31,034 bases of DNA from an uncultured Eubacteriales bacterium (GTDB lineage Bacteria; Bacillota; Clostridia; Oscillospirales; Oscillospiraceae): positions 1 to 31,034 of the forward strand of contig CABSFY010000013.1 of the NCBI GenBank assembly GCA_902477055.1, given 5' to 3'. The translations under genes were made by a program, and so were the position numbers. The notes under the pieces were generated by a model. It was not told the origin of the DNA and made no database searches. It saw only the letters and a program-made list of their open reading frames with translations. Numbering within the stretch: the first letter of the stretch is position 1; each line of letters starts with the position of its first letter. Shown here piece by piece: positions 1 through 9,756 of the stretch.

Positions 1-8
1 TATTGAAC

Positions 9-45
9 GTGAAAGGGAACCCTGACGGTTCCCTTTCACACTTTT
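9..45 (+). terminator. Stem-loop with short T-run, terminator-like
   Basis: A 13-bp perfect stem (9-21 with 27-39) closes a five-base loop and is followed on the + strand by TTTT at 42-45. It would end transcription of a + strand gene lying before the window. It could also block read-through from radC coming the other way, but there is no T-run on that side. The gene it serves is not visible. Confidence 0.5.
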
Positions 46-73
46 CCTCCCTCCGAAACCTTTCGTTGGGCAG

Positions 74-104
74 TTCTTTGACAGTCTAACCGGTTGTCAA
101 AGAA
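74..104. repeat. Small inverted repeat, TTCTTTGACA / TGTCAAAGAA
   Basis: Ten-base arms at 74-83 and 95-104 are exact reverse complements around an 11-base loop. The same arm sequence forms the core of the long hairpin at 9646-9710, so this looks like a short member of a dispersed hairpin family. Neither strand has a T-run after it. Confidence 0.6.
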
Positions 105-114
105 GTCCGATTTT

Positions 115-237
115 GTCATTGCGAGGCCGCTTGCGGCCGTGGCGATCTCGCAGAATTGTTTTGATATTTTGGAAGATTTCGGCGAATTCGGAACTGCCTG
201 TATGAGATTGCCACGTCGCTTCGCTCCTCGCAATGAC
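115..237. repeat. Dispersed palindromic repeat (MITE/REP-like), about 123 bp
   Basis: The ends are inverted copies: both begin GTCATTGCGAGG when read inwards (115-126, and 226-237 on the other strand). Both continue, after a short variable GC-rich mini-palindrome, into GTGGC(G/A)ATCTC. The centre (about 153-202) is unrelated, more AT-rich sequence. From memory, this GTCATTGCGAGG...GTGGCAATCTC core is scattered through many Clostridia genomes; that was not checked here. No gene is inside, and short open frames crossing it follow from the repeat. Positions 238-314 hold nothing recognisable. Confidence 0.7.
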
Positions 238-314
238 ACGAACGGTAGTTTTTTGCTTGCGACGAGGTTAGGGGAACGACGAAATGCCTGCCGCAGCCTT
301 TGCGAAGCTACCGT

Positions 315-966
315 TTAATATTCGTACAGATATCCGCTGTCGCGGAGGGAAACGTAATCGTCATCGGCGACGATGATGTGATCGATGAGGAGAATGTCGA
401 GGACGTTCAGCGCTTCCTTCAGGCGGATGGTCAGCTGGATATCCTCACGGGAGGGGATGGCGATGCCGGACGGATGATTGTGCGCCAACACGACCGCCGA
501 GGCGTTGCAGGCCAGCGCCTCCTGCACCATGCGGCGGGCGGGGACGTTGGCGGAGTTGACGCTGCCGTGGCCGAGCAGGCGGCAGTTCAGGACCTTCCCG
601 GCGGCATCGAGCGAGAGCAGATAGACCAGCTCGTCCTTCGCGCCGTAGAAATAGGGCAGAAGATACTTGCCGATGGCGGCGCTGTCGTTCAGGCGCTGCT
701 CGGTCTGGCAGCGGGAGAGAAAATACCGCCGGTGCAGCTCCGGCACGAGCCGCAGCAGCAAAATACAGTTCTCATCCAGTCCCTCCACGGCGGCTAACTC
801 TTCCTGCCCGGCCTCTAAAATGGCCGGCAGATTCGGAAAATGCTCCAACAGTCGTTCGGCACGCTGCTTTGCGTCGCCGTCCGTAAAGCGCAGCAGCAGC
901 TCCAGCAGCTCCGCGTCCGTCAGTGCGTCCGGGCTGCGTAGGAGAAAGCGCCGCACCAGTCGATCG

Positions 967-974
<8 letters not shown>
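315..974 (-). CDS. radC: RadC/JAB-domain DNA repair-family protein
   Basis: A 219-residue protein of the RadC family, with an N-terminal helix-hairpin-helix-like region (about 15-85) and a C-terminal JAB/MPN metalloprotease-like domain (about 95-219). The JAMM-type zinc site is visible: H165-x-H167-P-S-G and D178, with E115 as the likely upstream glutamate. Length is normal. The start ATG (972-974) overlaps the uvrA stop by 8 bp (ATGAGTGA), so it is translated as the second gene of a uvrA-radC operon. The family is widespread, but its biochemical role is unsettled despite the historic repair name. The family call is firm; the function is not. Confidence 0.93.
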
Positions 975-3804
<2,830 letters not shown>

Positions 3805-3938
3805 GGGGTTCCTCCGATAATTGTGCGTTATAACTGGAATCTGGTGAGAAAGAATGAAACGGCACAGCACACAGGAGTGTGCAAATCATATTAAAAATCC
3901 GTATTAGGCGGCAGGATCGCCGCATCGTCTATCCAAGC

Positions 3939-3967
3939 ATTATACCACAATCTTTACCGGGGAACAA
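3939..3967 (-). promoter_or_regulatory. Sigma-A promoter of uvrA-radC
   Basis: On the minus strand, TTGTTC (3962-3967) is followed after 17 bases by TATAAT (3939-3944), with an extended -10 (TGG before it). Transcription would start near 3932, leaving a leader of about 128 nt that contains a 5-bp GC stem at 3908-3923. The -35 sits about 30 bp from that of the divergent kinase promoter, so the two may influence each other. The rest of the 3805-4117 gap holds nothing else recognisable. Confidence 0.8.
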
Positions 3968-3997
3968 CCGCGAAATTCAGAAAAGTTTTATTTTCCC

Positions 3998-4026
3998 TTG
4001 CGTTTCGACGAAAAATAAGATATGAT
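3998..4026 (+). promoter_or_regulatory. Sigma-A promoter of the kinase-like gene
   Basis: TTGCGT (3998-4003), 17 bases, then TATGAT (4021-4026). A start near 4033 places the most upstream ATG (4022) outside the transcript, which supports the later start at 4118. Confidence 0.65.
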
Positions 4027-4117
4027 ATGGCTGGATATAACAATTATCGACAATACAGGTTTTTCCATGCAAAAATTGCTATTGTTTGGCAAAGACTACG
4101 TTGTAGGCGGTGAGAAT

Positions 4118-5200
4118 ATGGATCATCAGATAAAACAGGTGTTGGAGCTGTTTGCCCAGCCGGCCTTTCTTGCTTCGGACGGAACGGTGATTTGGTGCAA
4201 CAGCGCCTGCGGTTCGCTGCTCCCGGTTGGGGCGGGGCTTGCGTCGTTCCTTGAGGATGATACGCTATATACCATGTGGGACCGGACCGGCACGCTCCAA
4301 CTCGCTCTGGCGATCGCCGGGGAGGAATATAACGCCTCGGTCTGCCTGACGTCGGACGGCGAGCTGTTCGTTGCGTCCCGCCGTACGACCGAGCTGAGCG
4401 TGACGGCCAAGACTGTCGTAAAGGTTTCGGCGACGCTGCGCCGGCCGCTGCATCAGATGATCAGCGCCACCGACGCGCTGTTTGAAACGCTCGATGAAGC
4501 GTCGGACCCCAAGCTGGTGTCGGCCGCATCCCGCCTTAATCAGGCGGTTTATCGCATTCTGCGCCTCTGCGGCCAGATGTCCGACGGTGGCGGGCTGCTG
4601 CTTCATCACAGAGAGGCGCGGCGGCTGCCGGTGGAGGTGTCGGGCTTCTTCCGTGAGTTTGCCGGACAGGTCGGGCCGCTGGTTGAGTCGGCGGGCGTAC
4701 ACTTCTGCTTTGAGGATTTGCCGGCACCAATGCAGGTCGATCTGGATTCGGCGCTGCTGGAGCGTGCGCTGTATAATCTGGTTTCCAATGCGCTGAGCTT
4801 CTGTCACAGCGGCGGCACGATCACCCTGCGGCTGGAACGGCAGCAGACCCATCTTGCCGTTTCCGTGTCGGATGACGGCGAGGGTATTTCGCCGACGGTG
4901 CTGGCCACGCTCTTTGAGCGCTTTTCCGAGCATCCGGTGGGCGACTCCCGGTGGGGCCTCGGTCTGGGGCTTCCGATGGTGCAGGAGATTGCGCGGCTGC
5001 ATAACGGCACGCTTTCCATTCGCGATAACGGCGACCGGCGCGGCACGACCGTAACGCTGTCCGTCTCGCTGGAGCCGGTGCCGATCTCGCTGCACAGTCA
5101 GGCGGTCGGCTATGATTATTGCAGCGGATACCACCACGGTCTGGTGGAGCTGTCGGACGTGCTGGATGCGGAAATGTTCAACCCGAACGAGGTTCTTTGA
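4118..5200 (+). CDS. Atypical sensor histidine kinase-like protein (PAS-like + HATPase)
   Basis: A soluble 360-residue protein with a PAS-like N-terminal region (about 5-90), a HisKA-like helix pair (about 98-155) and a clear HATPase_c domain (about 205-318). The N-box is at 215-228, G1 (DDGEGI) at 252-257 and G2 (GLGLGL) at 280-285, so ATP binding looks intact. The position of the phospho-acceptor histidine is alanine: the usual SHELRTPL reads SATLRRPL (104-111), with a displaced His at 112. No membrane segment and no partner response regulator are nearby. I chose ATG 4118 because GGTGAG precedes it and because the promoter maps to 3998-4026; ATG 4067 is an alternative. It sits directly upstream of the yabP cluster, 167 bp away. 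Role unknown. Confidence 0.85.
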   Translation: MDHQIKQVLELFAQPAFLASDGTVIWCNSACGSLLPVGAGLASFLEDDTLYTMWDRTGTLQLALAIAGEEYNASVCLTSDGELFVASRRTTELSVTAKTVVKVSATLRRPLHQMISATDALFETLDEASDPKLVSAASRLNQAVYRILRLCGQMSDGGGLLLHHREARRLPVEVSGFFREFAGQVGPLVESAGVHFCFEDLPAPMQVDLDSALLERALYNLVSNALSFCHSGGTITLRLERQQTHLAVSVSDDGEGISPTVLATLFERFSEHPVGDSRWGLGLGLPMVQEIARLHNGTLSIRDNGDRRGTTVTLSVSLEPVPISLHSQAVGYDYCSGYHHGLVELSDVLDAEMFNPNEVL

Positions 5201-5367
5201 TTTAGGAAAACTCGGAAGAAATCCACTGCGGCGGATAGCGGATCTTTTTCGCCAATCCGGCGGCTTGACGAAAAAGCACTCACCGTCCACGCTTGATGAT
5301 TTATTCATGGCTTCCCAAGGAATAATCCGCCGTTCCGTGCCGTATATATAGTGCGGAGGGATGGCAA

Positions 5368-5637
5368 ATGGCAAATGAGATCACCGAACCCCATGAGCTG
5401 CGGCTCGACGGCCGGACGAAGCTGACGGTCACCGGTGTGCGCGAGGTGGAGAGCTTTGACGAGACCGCCGTCGCGCTGCATACCGTGCGCGGTCTGCTGA
5501 TCGTCCACGGCGCACAGCTGCATCTCCGCTCCCTGTCCACCGACGGCGGGCAGATCGAGATCACCGGCCAGGTCGATACGCTTTCCTATGAGGCCGAGCA
5601 GAAGCGCGGCGGCTTTCTGCGGCGGCTGTTTGGCTGA
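5368..5637 (+). CDS. yabP: Sporulation protein YabP
   Basis: An 89-residue YabP-family protein, normal length, matching the family fold of short beta strands across about 8-75. In Bacillus subtilis, yabP and yabQ are mother-cell sporulation genes, and YabQ is needed for spore cortex formation. The start is ATG 5368, with GGAGGG at 5355-5360. An earlier out-of-frame ATG at 5361 abuts the Shine-Dalgarno sequence and opens only a five-codon frame. The stop overlaps the yabQ start by one base (TGATG). Gene order matches the conserved yabP-yabQ-divIC-yabR block. Confidence 0.92.
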   Translation: MANEITEPHELRLDGRTKLTVTGVREVESFDETAVALHTVRGLLIVHGAQLHLRSLSTDGGQIEITGQVDTLSYEAEQKRGGFLRRLFG

Positions 5638-6224
5638 TGGAGCAGCCGCTGCTGCTGCAGGGCGGGCAGTTTCTGTACGCCGTTGCGCTCGGTGCGGCGC
5701 TGGGCGTTTTCTACGACCTGCTGCGCGGGCTGCGGCGGAGCCTGCGGGTGCTGACACCACTGCTGGATTTTCTATATGCGCTCACGGTGCTGCTTTCCGG
5801 CCTGCTACTGGCACTTTACGTCGGCAACGGGCAGTACCGTCTGTTCCTGCTGGTGGGAACGGTCCTCGGTGCGGCGATCTATTTTTTAACGCTCAGCCGC
5901 ATTTTTTCCGCCGCAAGCTGCACGATTTGGCGCTTTTTGACGTACCCTCCGCGCGCTTTCGGGCGATTTTGCAAAAAAAATGCGGAAAAATTGCAAAAAT
6001 TTTTGAAAAACATCTTTTCAACTGAGGAAAAATCCGCTAAAATAAGTAGAAGGCAAGGATATTCACAGGAGGCACAACATCATGCATCTGCAAAGGGGCC
6101 GGTTGGTCGGCACGCTCGTCCTTCTCGCGGTCGCGCTGTACGCTGTGGTGACGATCTTCGTGTTGCAGCCGACGATCAATCGCCTGCGCGGCGACGCGGA
6201 CGAGTTGACGCAAAAAATTGCTGA
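5637..6224 (+). CDS. yabQ: Spore cortex biosynthesis protein YabQ
   Basis: The N-terminal part (about residues 1-110) carries several hydrophobic membrane segments and the GVFYDLLRGLRR region typical of YabQ, the membrane protein required for spore cortex formation. Translation starts inside the yabP stop codon. The reading frame as written gives 195 residues and runs 143 bp into divIC. Residues after about 140 are basic and low-complexity, and look like divIC read in the wrong frame. An A8 tract near 5974-5982 could hide a one-base error; a frame change there would end the protein near 6025. The identity is secure; the C-terminus is not. Confidence 0.85.
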   Translation: MEQPLLLQGGQFLYAVALGAALGVFYDLLRGLRRSLRVLTPLLDFLYALTVLLSGLLLALYVGNGQYRLFLLVGTVLGAAIYFLTLSRIFSAASCTIWRFLTYPPRAFGRFCKKNAEKLQKFLKNIFSTEEKSAKISRRQGYSQEAQHHASAKGPVGRHARPSRGRAVRCGDDLRVAADDQSPARRRGRVDAKNC

Positions 6225-6360
6225 GCTGGAGGAACGCAATGGAACGCTCCGCTCGGACATCGCCGCCCTCGGCACGGATGCCGCGACGGAGAAGCTCGCC
6301 CGCGAGCGCCTGATGATGATCGCCGACGGAGAAACCGTCTACATTGACAGCAATAGATAA
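6082..6360 (+). CDS. divIC: Septum formation initiator, DivIC/FtsL family
   Basis: A 92-residue bitopic division protein: short cytoplasmic tail, one transmembrane helix (about 8-28), then an external coiled coil (about 33-65) and a short C-terminal tail. This is the DivIC layout; DivIC works with FtsL and DivIB at the septum. A clean AGGAGG (6067-6072) ten bases before ATG 6082 fixes the start. Position between yabQ and the S1-domain gene is the conserved genomic context for divIC. Confidence 0.9.
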   Translation: MHLQRGRLVGTLVLLAVALYAVVTIFVLQPTINRLRGDADELTQKIAELEERNGTLRSDIAALGTDAATEKLARERLMMIADGETVYIDSNR

Positions 6361-6381
6361 TCGGAGGAACATAGGACTTAT

Positions 6382-6792
6382 ATGGAGTTAACAGTCGGAA
6401 CGCTGCTCGACGGCAAGGTCAAAACCATTACCAAATTCGGCGCTTTTATTTCGCTGCCGGACAACCGCACCGGTATGGTGCATATTTCCGAGGTCGCCCC
6501 GACCTTTGTCAGTGACATTCGTGCGCACCTGACGGAGGGGCAGACCGTCCGCGTCAAGGTCATCGGCATCGACGAGAGCGGAAAAATCAGCCTGTCGATC
6601 AAGCGTGCGACGGAACAGCAGGAAACCCGCCGCCCCAAGCAGGACCGCCCGCGCCCCAGTGCGCCCCGGCCGCAGGCTCCCAAGGCCCCGCTGACCTTTG
6701 AGGAAAAGCTCAAGCAGTTCATGTCCGACTCCGACAGCAAGATTTCCGGCTGCCGTCAGTATGAGCATAAAACGAAGTCCAGAAGAAGATAA
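6382..6792 (+). CDS. yabR: S1-domain RNA-binding protein, YabR type
   Basis: A 136-residue protein with one S1/OB-fold RNA-binding domain (about 1-72; GxVxxIxxFGAFI and GMVHISEV motifs are clear). A Pro/Arg-rich linker (about 80-105) and a C-terminal FEEKLKQFMSDSD helix follow, typical of YabR/GSP13-like proteins. It is the last gene of the cluster and is followed at once by a terminator. GGAGG lies 14 bases before the ATG and AGGA five bases before it; the latter is the better-spaced site. Confidence 0.9.
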   Translation: MELTVGTLLDGKVKTITKFGAFISLPDNRTGMVHISEVAPTFVSDIRAHLTEGQTVRVKVIGIDESGKISLSIKRATEQQETRRPKQDRPRPSAPRPQAPKAPLTFEEKLKQFMSDSDSKISGCRQYEHKTKSRRR

Positions 6793-6798
6793 AATCAA

Positions 6799-6824
6799 CG
6801 CCCCTCGTTTGAGGGGCGCTTTTT
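6799..6824 (+). terminator. Intrinsic terminator after yabR
   Basis: An 8-bp GC-rich stem (6799-6806 with 6811-6818), GTTT loop, then a run of five T (6820-6824). The Shine-Dalgarno sequence of the next gene begins at 6825, so that gene either depends on read-through or has an internal promoter I cannot see. Confidence 0.88.
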
Positions 6825-6835
6825 GGGAGAGGGCA

Positions 6836-7531
6836 ATGAAACAGGTTTTGATTACCGGCGGGAGCCGGGGGATCGGCGCGGCGGCGGTGCGGGCGTTTTC
6901 CCGCGACTGCGCGGTCGCGTTTTTGTACGAAAAGAATCACGCGGCGGCCCAAGCGGTAGCCGAACAGACCGGCGCACAGGCGATTTGCTGCGATGTCACG
7001 GACCCCGAAGCGGTGCGACGGGCGGTCGCTTCACTGCCGCCGGTGGATATCCTGGTCAATAACGCCGGAATTGCACACTACGGCCTGATCTCGCAGGTGA
7101 CGGAGGCGGAGTTTTCGCGCCTGTTTTCTGTCAACGTCGGCGGTATCTACCGCTGCGTCAACGCCGTGCTGCCTGCGATGCTGCACCGGCAAGGCGGCTG
7201 TATTCTGAACGTTGCCTCCATGTGGGGCCAGGTTGGCGCGTCGTGTGAAGCAATCTATTCAGCGACGAAGGGCGCGGTCATTGCGTTGACGAAGGCGCTG
7301 GCGCAGGAGCTTGGCCCGTCCGGAATCCGCGTGAACTGCGTTTCTCCTGGCGTAATTTTGACAGATATGGTTGCAAACGTCAGCCAACAGACGCTGGATT
7401 CGCTTGCAGAGGAAAATCTAGTCGGCCGCAACGGCAGCCCGGAGGATGTCGCCGAGGCGCTGGTGTATCTGGCGAATGCGGCGTTTGTGACCGGACAGGT
7501 CCTGCCGGTCAACGGCGGACTTGTGCTTTAA
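6836..7531 (+). CDS. Short-chain dehydrogenase/reductase, FabG-like
   Basis: A 231-residue classical SDR: NAD(P)-binding TGGSRGIG (7-14), NNAG (75-78), N100, catalytic S128, Y141 and K145 (YxxxK), and a C-terminal G-x-VLPVNGG ending. It resembles 3-oxoacyl-ACP reductase (FabG), but no other fatty-acid genes are near, so the substrate is not assigned. The frame is open further upstream through yabR, but ATG 6836 has GGGAGAGGG in front and begins the Rossmann fold. It lies 12 bases after the yabR terminator T-run, which is unusual. Confidence 0.9.
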   Translation: MKQVLITGGSRGIGAAAVRAFSRDCAVAFLYEKNHAAAQAVAEQTGAQAICCDVTDPEAVRRAVASLPPVDILVNNAGIAHYGLISQVTEAEFSRLFSVNVGGIYRCVNAVLPAMLHRQGGCILNVASMWGQVGASCEAIYSATKGAVIALTKALAQELGPSGIRVNCVSPGVILTDMVANVSQQTLDSLAEENLVGRNGSPEDVAEALVYLANAAFVTGQVLPVNGGLVL

Positions 7532-7595
7532 GACCGACGTGGCCACAAAATATGGAGTGGCGACAAATTTTCGTGTCGAAATTTGGCTTATTTTT

Positions 7596-7633
7596 GCACA
7601 CGCCCGCGCTTGCCTGTAGCGTCGGGCGTGTGC
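7596..7633. promoter_or_regulatory. Inverted repeat inside the dnaD-like promoter (possible operator)
   Basis: Perfect 11-base arms, GCACACGCCCG (7596-7606) and CGGGCGTGTGC (7623-7633), separated by 16 bases. The repeat spans the -35 box and ends exactly at the -10. Neither strand shows a T-run after it, so a protein-binding site is more likely than a terminator. Confidence 0.5.
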
Positions 7634-7639
7634 TATAAT
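7610..7639 (+). promoter_or_regulatory. Sigma-A promoter of the dnaD-dnaC pair
   Basis: TTGCCT (7610-7615), 18 bases, TATAAT (7634-7639). Transcription would begin near 7646, at the foot of the leader hairpin at 7643-7677. Confidence 0.75.
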
Positions 7640-7642
7640 ATT

Positions 7643-7677
7643 CGGGAAGCTCTGTGTGACCGGCTCAGAGCTTCCCG
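7643..7677 (+). other. Leader stem-loop at the predicted transcript start
   Basis: A perfect 12-bp stem (7643-7654 with 7666-7677) with an 11-base loop. It falls at the very 5' end of the predicted dnaD-like mRNA, about 21 bases before its Shine-Dalgarno sequence. It may protect the 5' end or attenuate. The following GTTTCTTG is a poor T-run, so it is a weak terminator candidate. Confidence 0.5.
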
Positions 7678-7713
7678 GTTTCTTGTAAAATTGCGGCAAA
7701 GGAGGGGAGAACG

Positions 7714-8622
7714 ATGCAGCCTGTTACACTATCTACGGAGGAGCTGCGAAAGCTATTGTCCTGCGGCTGCACCGACGCGGTTGCGCTGTATCTCTACCGC
7801 CGCTCTGCCCAGCCGCTGGAAACGGCGCTCGACGCGCTGCATTTTACCGTGCCGCAGATGGTCGCGGCGACGGAATCCCTGCGGCAGCTCGGCCTCTGGG
7901 ACACCCCGGAACGCCCGCCGCTTCAGCCGGAGCGTCCGACCTATACGGAGGACGACGTTCGCAGCGCCATTCGCGACAGCCGGACGCAGTTTTCCAAGCT
8001 CGTCGGCGAGGCACAGCGCCGCCTTGGCCGGACGCTTTCGACCGAGGAGCTGAAAACACTGCTTTCCTTCGTAGACTACCTTCGCCTGCCGGTAGAGGTG
8101 GTCGGCCTGCTGCTTTCCTACTGCGTCGAACGTGCGCGGCAGCGCTCCATGCGTGCGCCGTCCATGCGGGCGATCGAAAAGGAAGCCTACCGCTGGGCCG
8201 ACGACGGCATCGATAATCTGGAAACGGCCAGCTTCTTCGTCCAGCAGCAGCTCAAGCTCCACACCCGCGTCCAGCAGATTCGCCTGCTGCTTCAGATCGA
8301 CCAGCGGCGGCTGACCTCGGCCGAGGAGCAATATATCGCGTCATGGATTTCCATGGGCTTCGGCGACGACGTGATCCGCATGGCCTACGAAAAAACGTGC
8401 CTCAACACCGGTGCACTCAAGTGGGCGTACATGAATTCCATTCTGCGCTCCTGGCACGAAAACAATCTGCACACCCCGGAGGAGATCGCGCAGGGCGACG
8501 CAAAAGCACCCGCAATGCCCGCCCGGCGCGGCAACGAGATGTACGCCTCCCACGACGCGCCCCTGACCCCCTTGGAAAAGAAGGCGGTCGAGCGCGCGCT
8601 GGCAAAGGCGGGGGAGGGATAA
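7714..8622 (+). CDS. DnaD-domain replication initiation protein
   Basis: A 302-residue DnaD/DnaB-family protein with two DnaD-type helical domains (about 80-140 and 205-260). The second has the conserved W-A-Y-x-x-S-I-L-x-x-W signature. In Firmicutes this family remodels DNA with DnaA/PriA and recruits the helicase loader. Residues 1-70 look like a divergent winged-helix region. AAGGAGGGG (7698-7706) fixes the ATG at 7714. The stop is three bases before the start of the DnaC-like gene, indicating a two-gene operon for helicase loading. Confidence 0.88.
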   Translation: MQPVTLSTEELRKLLSCGCTDAVALYLYRRSAQPLETALDALHFTVPQMVAATESLRQLGLWDTPERPPLQPERPTYTEDDVRSAIRDSRTQFSKLVGEAQRRLGRTLSTEELKTLLSFVDYLRLPVEVVGLLLSYCVERARQRSMRAPSMRAIEKEAYRWADDGIDNLETASFFVQQQLKLHTRVQQIRLLLQIDQRRLTSAEEQYIASWISMGFGDDVIRMAYEKTCLNTGALKWAYMNSILRSWHENNLHTPEEIAQGDAKAPAMPARRGNEMYASHDAPLTPLEKKAVERALAKAGEG

Positions 8623-8625
8623 CCG

Positions 8626-9600
8626 ATGGCATACAGCGAAGAGGTGCTCCGCCGCGCCAGAGCGAGGTTGGAGCAGGCGCGGTTTGAGCGCGAACGGGAA
8701 AATGAAGAGCATCGCCGGCTTGCCTATGAGCGCTATCCGCGCCTTGCGGAGATCGACCGGGAGCTGCGGCATAGCATGATTCAGCTCACCTCCGTCGCAC
8801 TGCGAAAGGATGGCGGCGAGGCGGTCCGCAAAATTCGCGACCGCAACTTAGCGTTGCAGCGCGAACGGGAATGGATTTTGGACGCAAGCGAATTCGAGGA
8901 GGGCTTTCTGGACGATTCGCCGGTGTGCAGCAAGTGCGGCGGCACGGGCTACAGCGGCGCACAGATGTGCTCCTGCCTGCGTGAGCTTTGCCGCCAGGAG
9001 CAGAAAAAAGAGCTGACGAGCCTCCTTGGCACCGGGCGGGAGAGCTTTGAGAACTTCCGGCTTGACGTTTATCCGGATACCCCCGACCCGCGCCTCGGTA
9101 TCTCCCCGCGCACATTGATGCGGGCGAATCTGGAGGAGTGCAAACGCTTTGCCCGCAGCTTTGGGAAGGGGAGCGGCAATCTGCTGTTTTCCGGCGCCAC
9201 GGGCCTCGGCAAGACCATGCTCTCGGCCTGCATCGCGCGGCAGGTTGCCGATCAGGGCTACAGCGTGGTCTATGAAACGGCAATTCGGCTGTTTGCGGAT
9301 TTTGAAACGGAGAAATTCGGCGAGGATAACGAAGAAAATCGCGGCCTGACGCGAAAGTATTTGCAATGCGACTTGCTTATCATCGACGATCTTGGTACGG
9401 AAATGACGACGCAATTCACCGTTTCGGCACTGTACCACATCGTCAACACGCGCATGATGGACGGTGTGTCAACCATCATTTCAACGAACCTCCTGCCCGA
9501 AGCGATCGAACGCCGCTACTCCCCCCAAATCGCCTCCCGCATCGAAGGAACCTACCAGCTCATTAAATTCGCCGGCAACGACTTACGCCGAACGCTATAA
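8626..9600 (+). CDS. DnaC/DnaI-type helicase loader ATPase
   Basis: A 324-residue AAA+ protein. A charged N-terminal region (1-90) is followed by a zinc cluster C101-x2-C104...C115-x-C117. The ATPase core has Walker A GATGLGKT (190-197), Walker B LIIDDLG (251-257), sensor STN (286-288) and Arg305 as arginine-finger candidate. The N-terminal Zn cluster plus AAA+ core matches DnaI, which loads the replicative helicase DnaB/DnaC on DNA. A strong GGGGGAGGG lies before ATG 8626. The adjacent DnaD-like gene supports a replication role rather than a transposon IstB role. Confidence 0.9.
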   Translation: MAYSEEVLRRARARLEQARFERERENEEHRRLAYERYPRLAEIDRELRHSMIQLTSVALRKDGGEAVRKIRDRNLALQREREWILDASEFEEGFLDDSPVCSKCGGTGYSGAQMCSCLRELCRQEQKKELTSLLGTGRESFENFRLDVYPDTPDPRLGISPRTLMRANLEECKRFARSFGKGSGNLLFSGATGLGKTMLSACIARQVADQGYSVVYETAIRLFADFETEKFGEDNEENRGLTRKYLQCDLLIIDDLGTEMTTQFTVSALYHIVNTRMMDGVSTIISTNLLPEAIERRYSPQIASRIEGTYQLIKFAGNDLRRTL

Positions 9601-9612
9601 GCGTAGTTTTTC

Positions 9613-9648
9613 AGCCGCTCCCCGATTTTCCAAAATCGGGGAGCGGCT
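9613..9648. repeat. 17-bp perfect hairpin after the dnaC-like gene
   Basis: Arms 9613-9629 and 9632-9648 are exact inverted copies with only a two-base loop. It lies 12 bases after the dnaC-like stop. Neither side has a usable T-run. Its last three bases are shared with the next hairpin, so the two compete. Confidence 0.75.
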
Positions 9649-9710
9649 CAGCTTGTCAAAGAACCCCTGCTTTCGTCACTTGAAAGCAGGGGTTCTTTGA
9701 CAAGCTGAGC
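9646..9710. repeat. 29-bp perfect hairpin containing TTGTCAAAGAA
   Basis: Arms 9646-9674 and 9682-9710 pair perfectly around a seven-base loop. The arm contains TTGTCAAAGAA, the same word as in the repeat at 74-104. A stem of this length without a T-run is more like a dispersed cruciform element or an RNA-processing site than an ordinary terminator. Confidence 0.8.
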
Positions 9711-9724
9711 GGGCTTTGCCCGCT
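9708..9724. repeat. Third stacked hairpin, 7-bp GC stem
   Basis: AGCGGGC (9708-9714) and GCCCGCT (9718-9724) around TTT, sharing three bases with the 29-bp hairpin. It completes a run of three interlocked stem-loops. Confidence 0.6.
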
Positions 9725-9756
9725 AATTGCTTGTACTTTCAATTTTGCTGCGAACC

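Noticed and set aside
242..314. ACGGTAG / CTACCGT as a radC terminator
   Set aside because: Seven-base arms about 60 bases apart and no T-run on the minus strand side.
36..318. Short open frames on both strands before radC
   Set aside because: They traverse the inverted repeat element and its flanks, with no translation signals.
3805..4117. SOS (LexA) box in the uvrA control region
   Set aside because: Searched for GAAC-N4-GTTC; only single half-matches were present.
5319..5349. Sigma-E-like promoter (GGAATAA, 15 bases, TATATAT) before yabP
   Set aside because: Spacing suits sigma-E, and yabP is a mother-cell gene elsewhere, but the start would fall on the Shine-Dalgarno sequence at 5355-5360, leaving no usable leader.
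5361..5378. Five-codon upstream frame overlapping the yabP start
   Set aside because: Its ATG touches the Shine-Dalgarno sequence with no spacing; probably a chance duplication of ATGGCAA.
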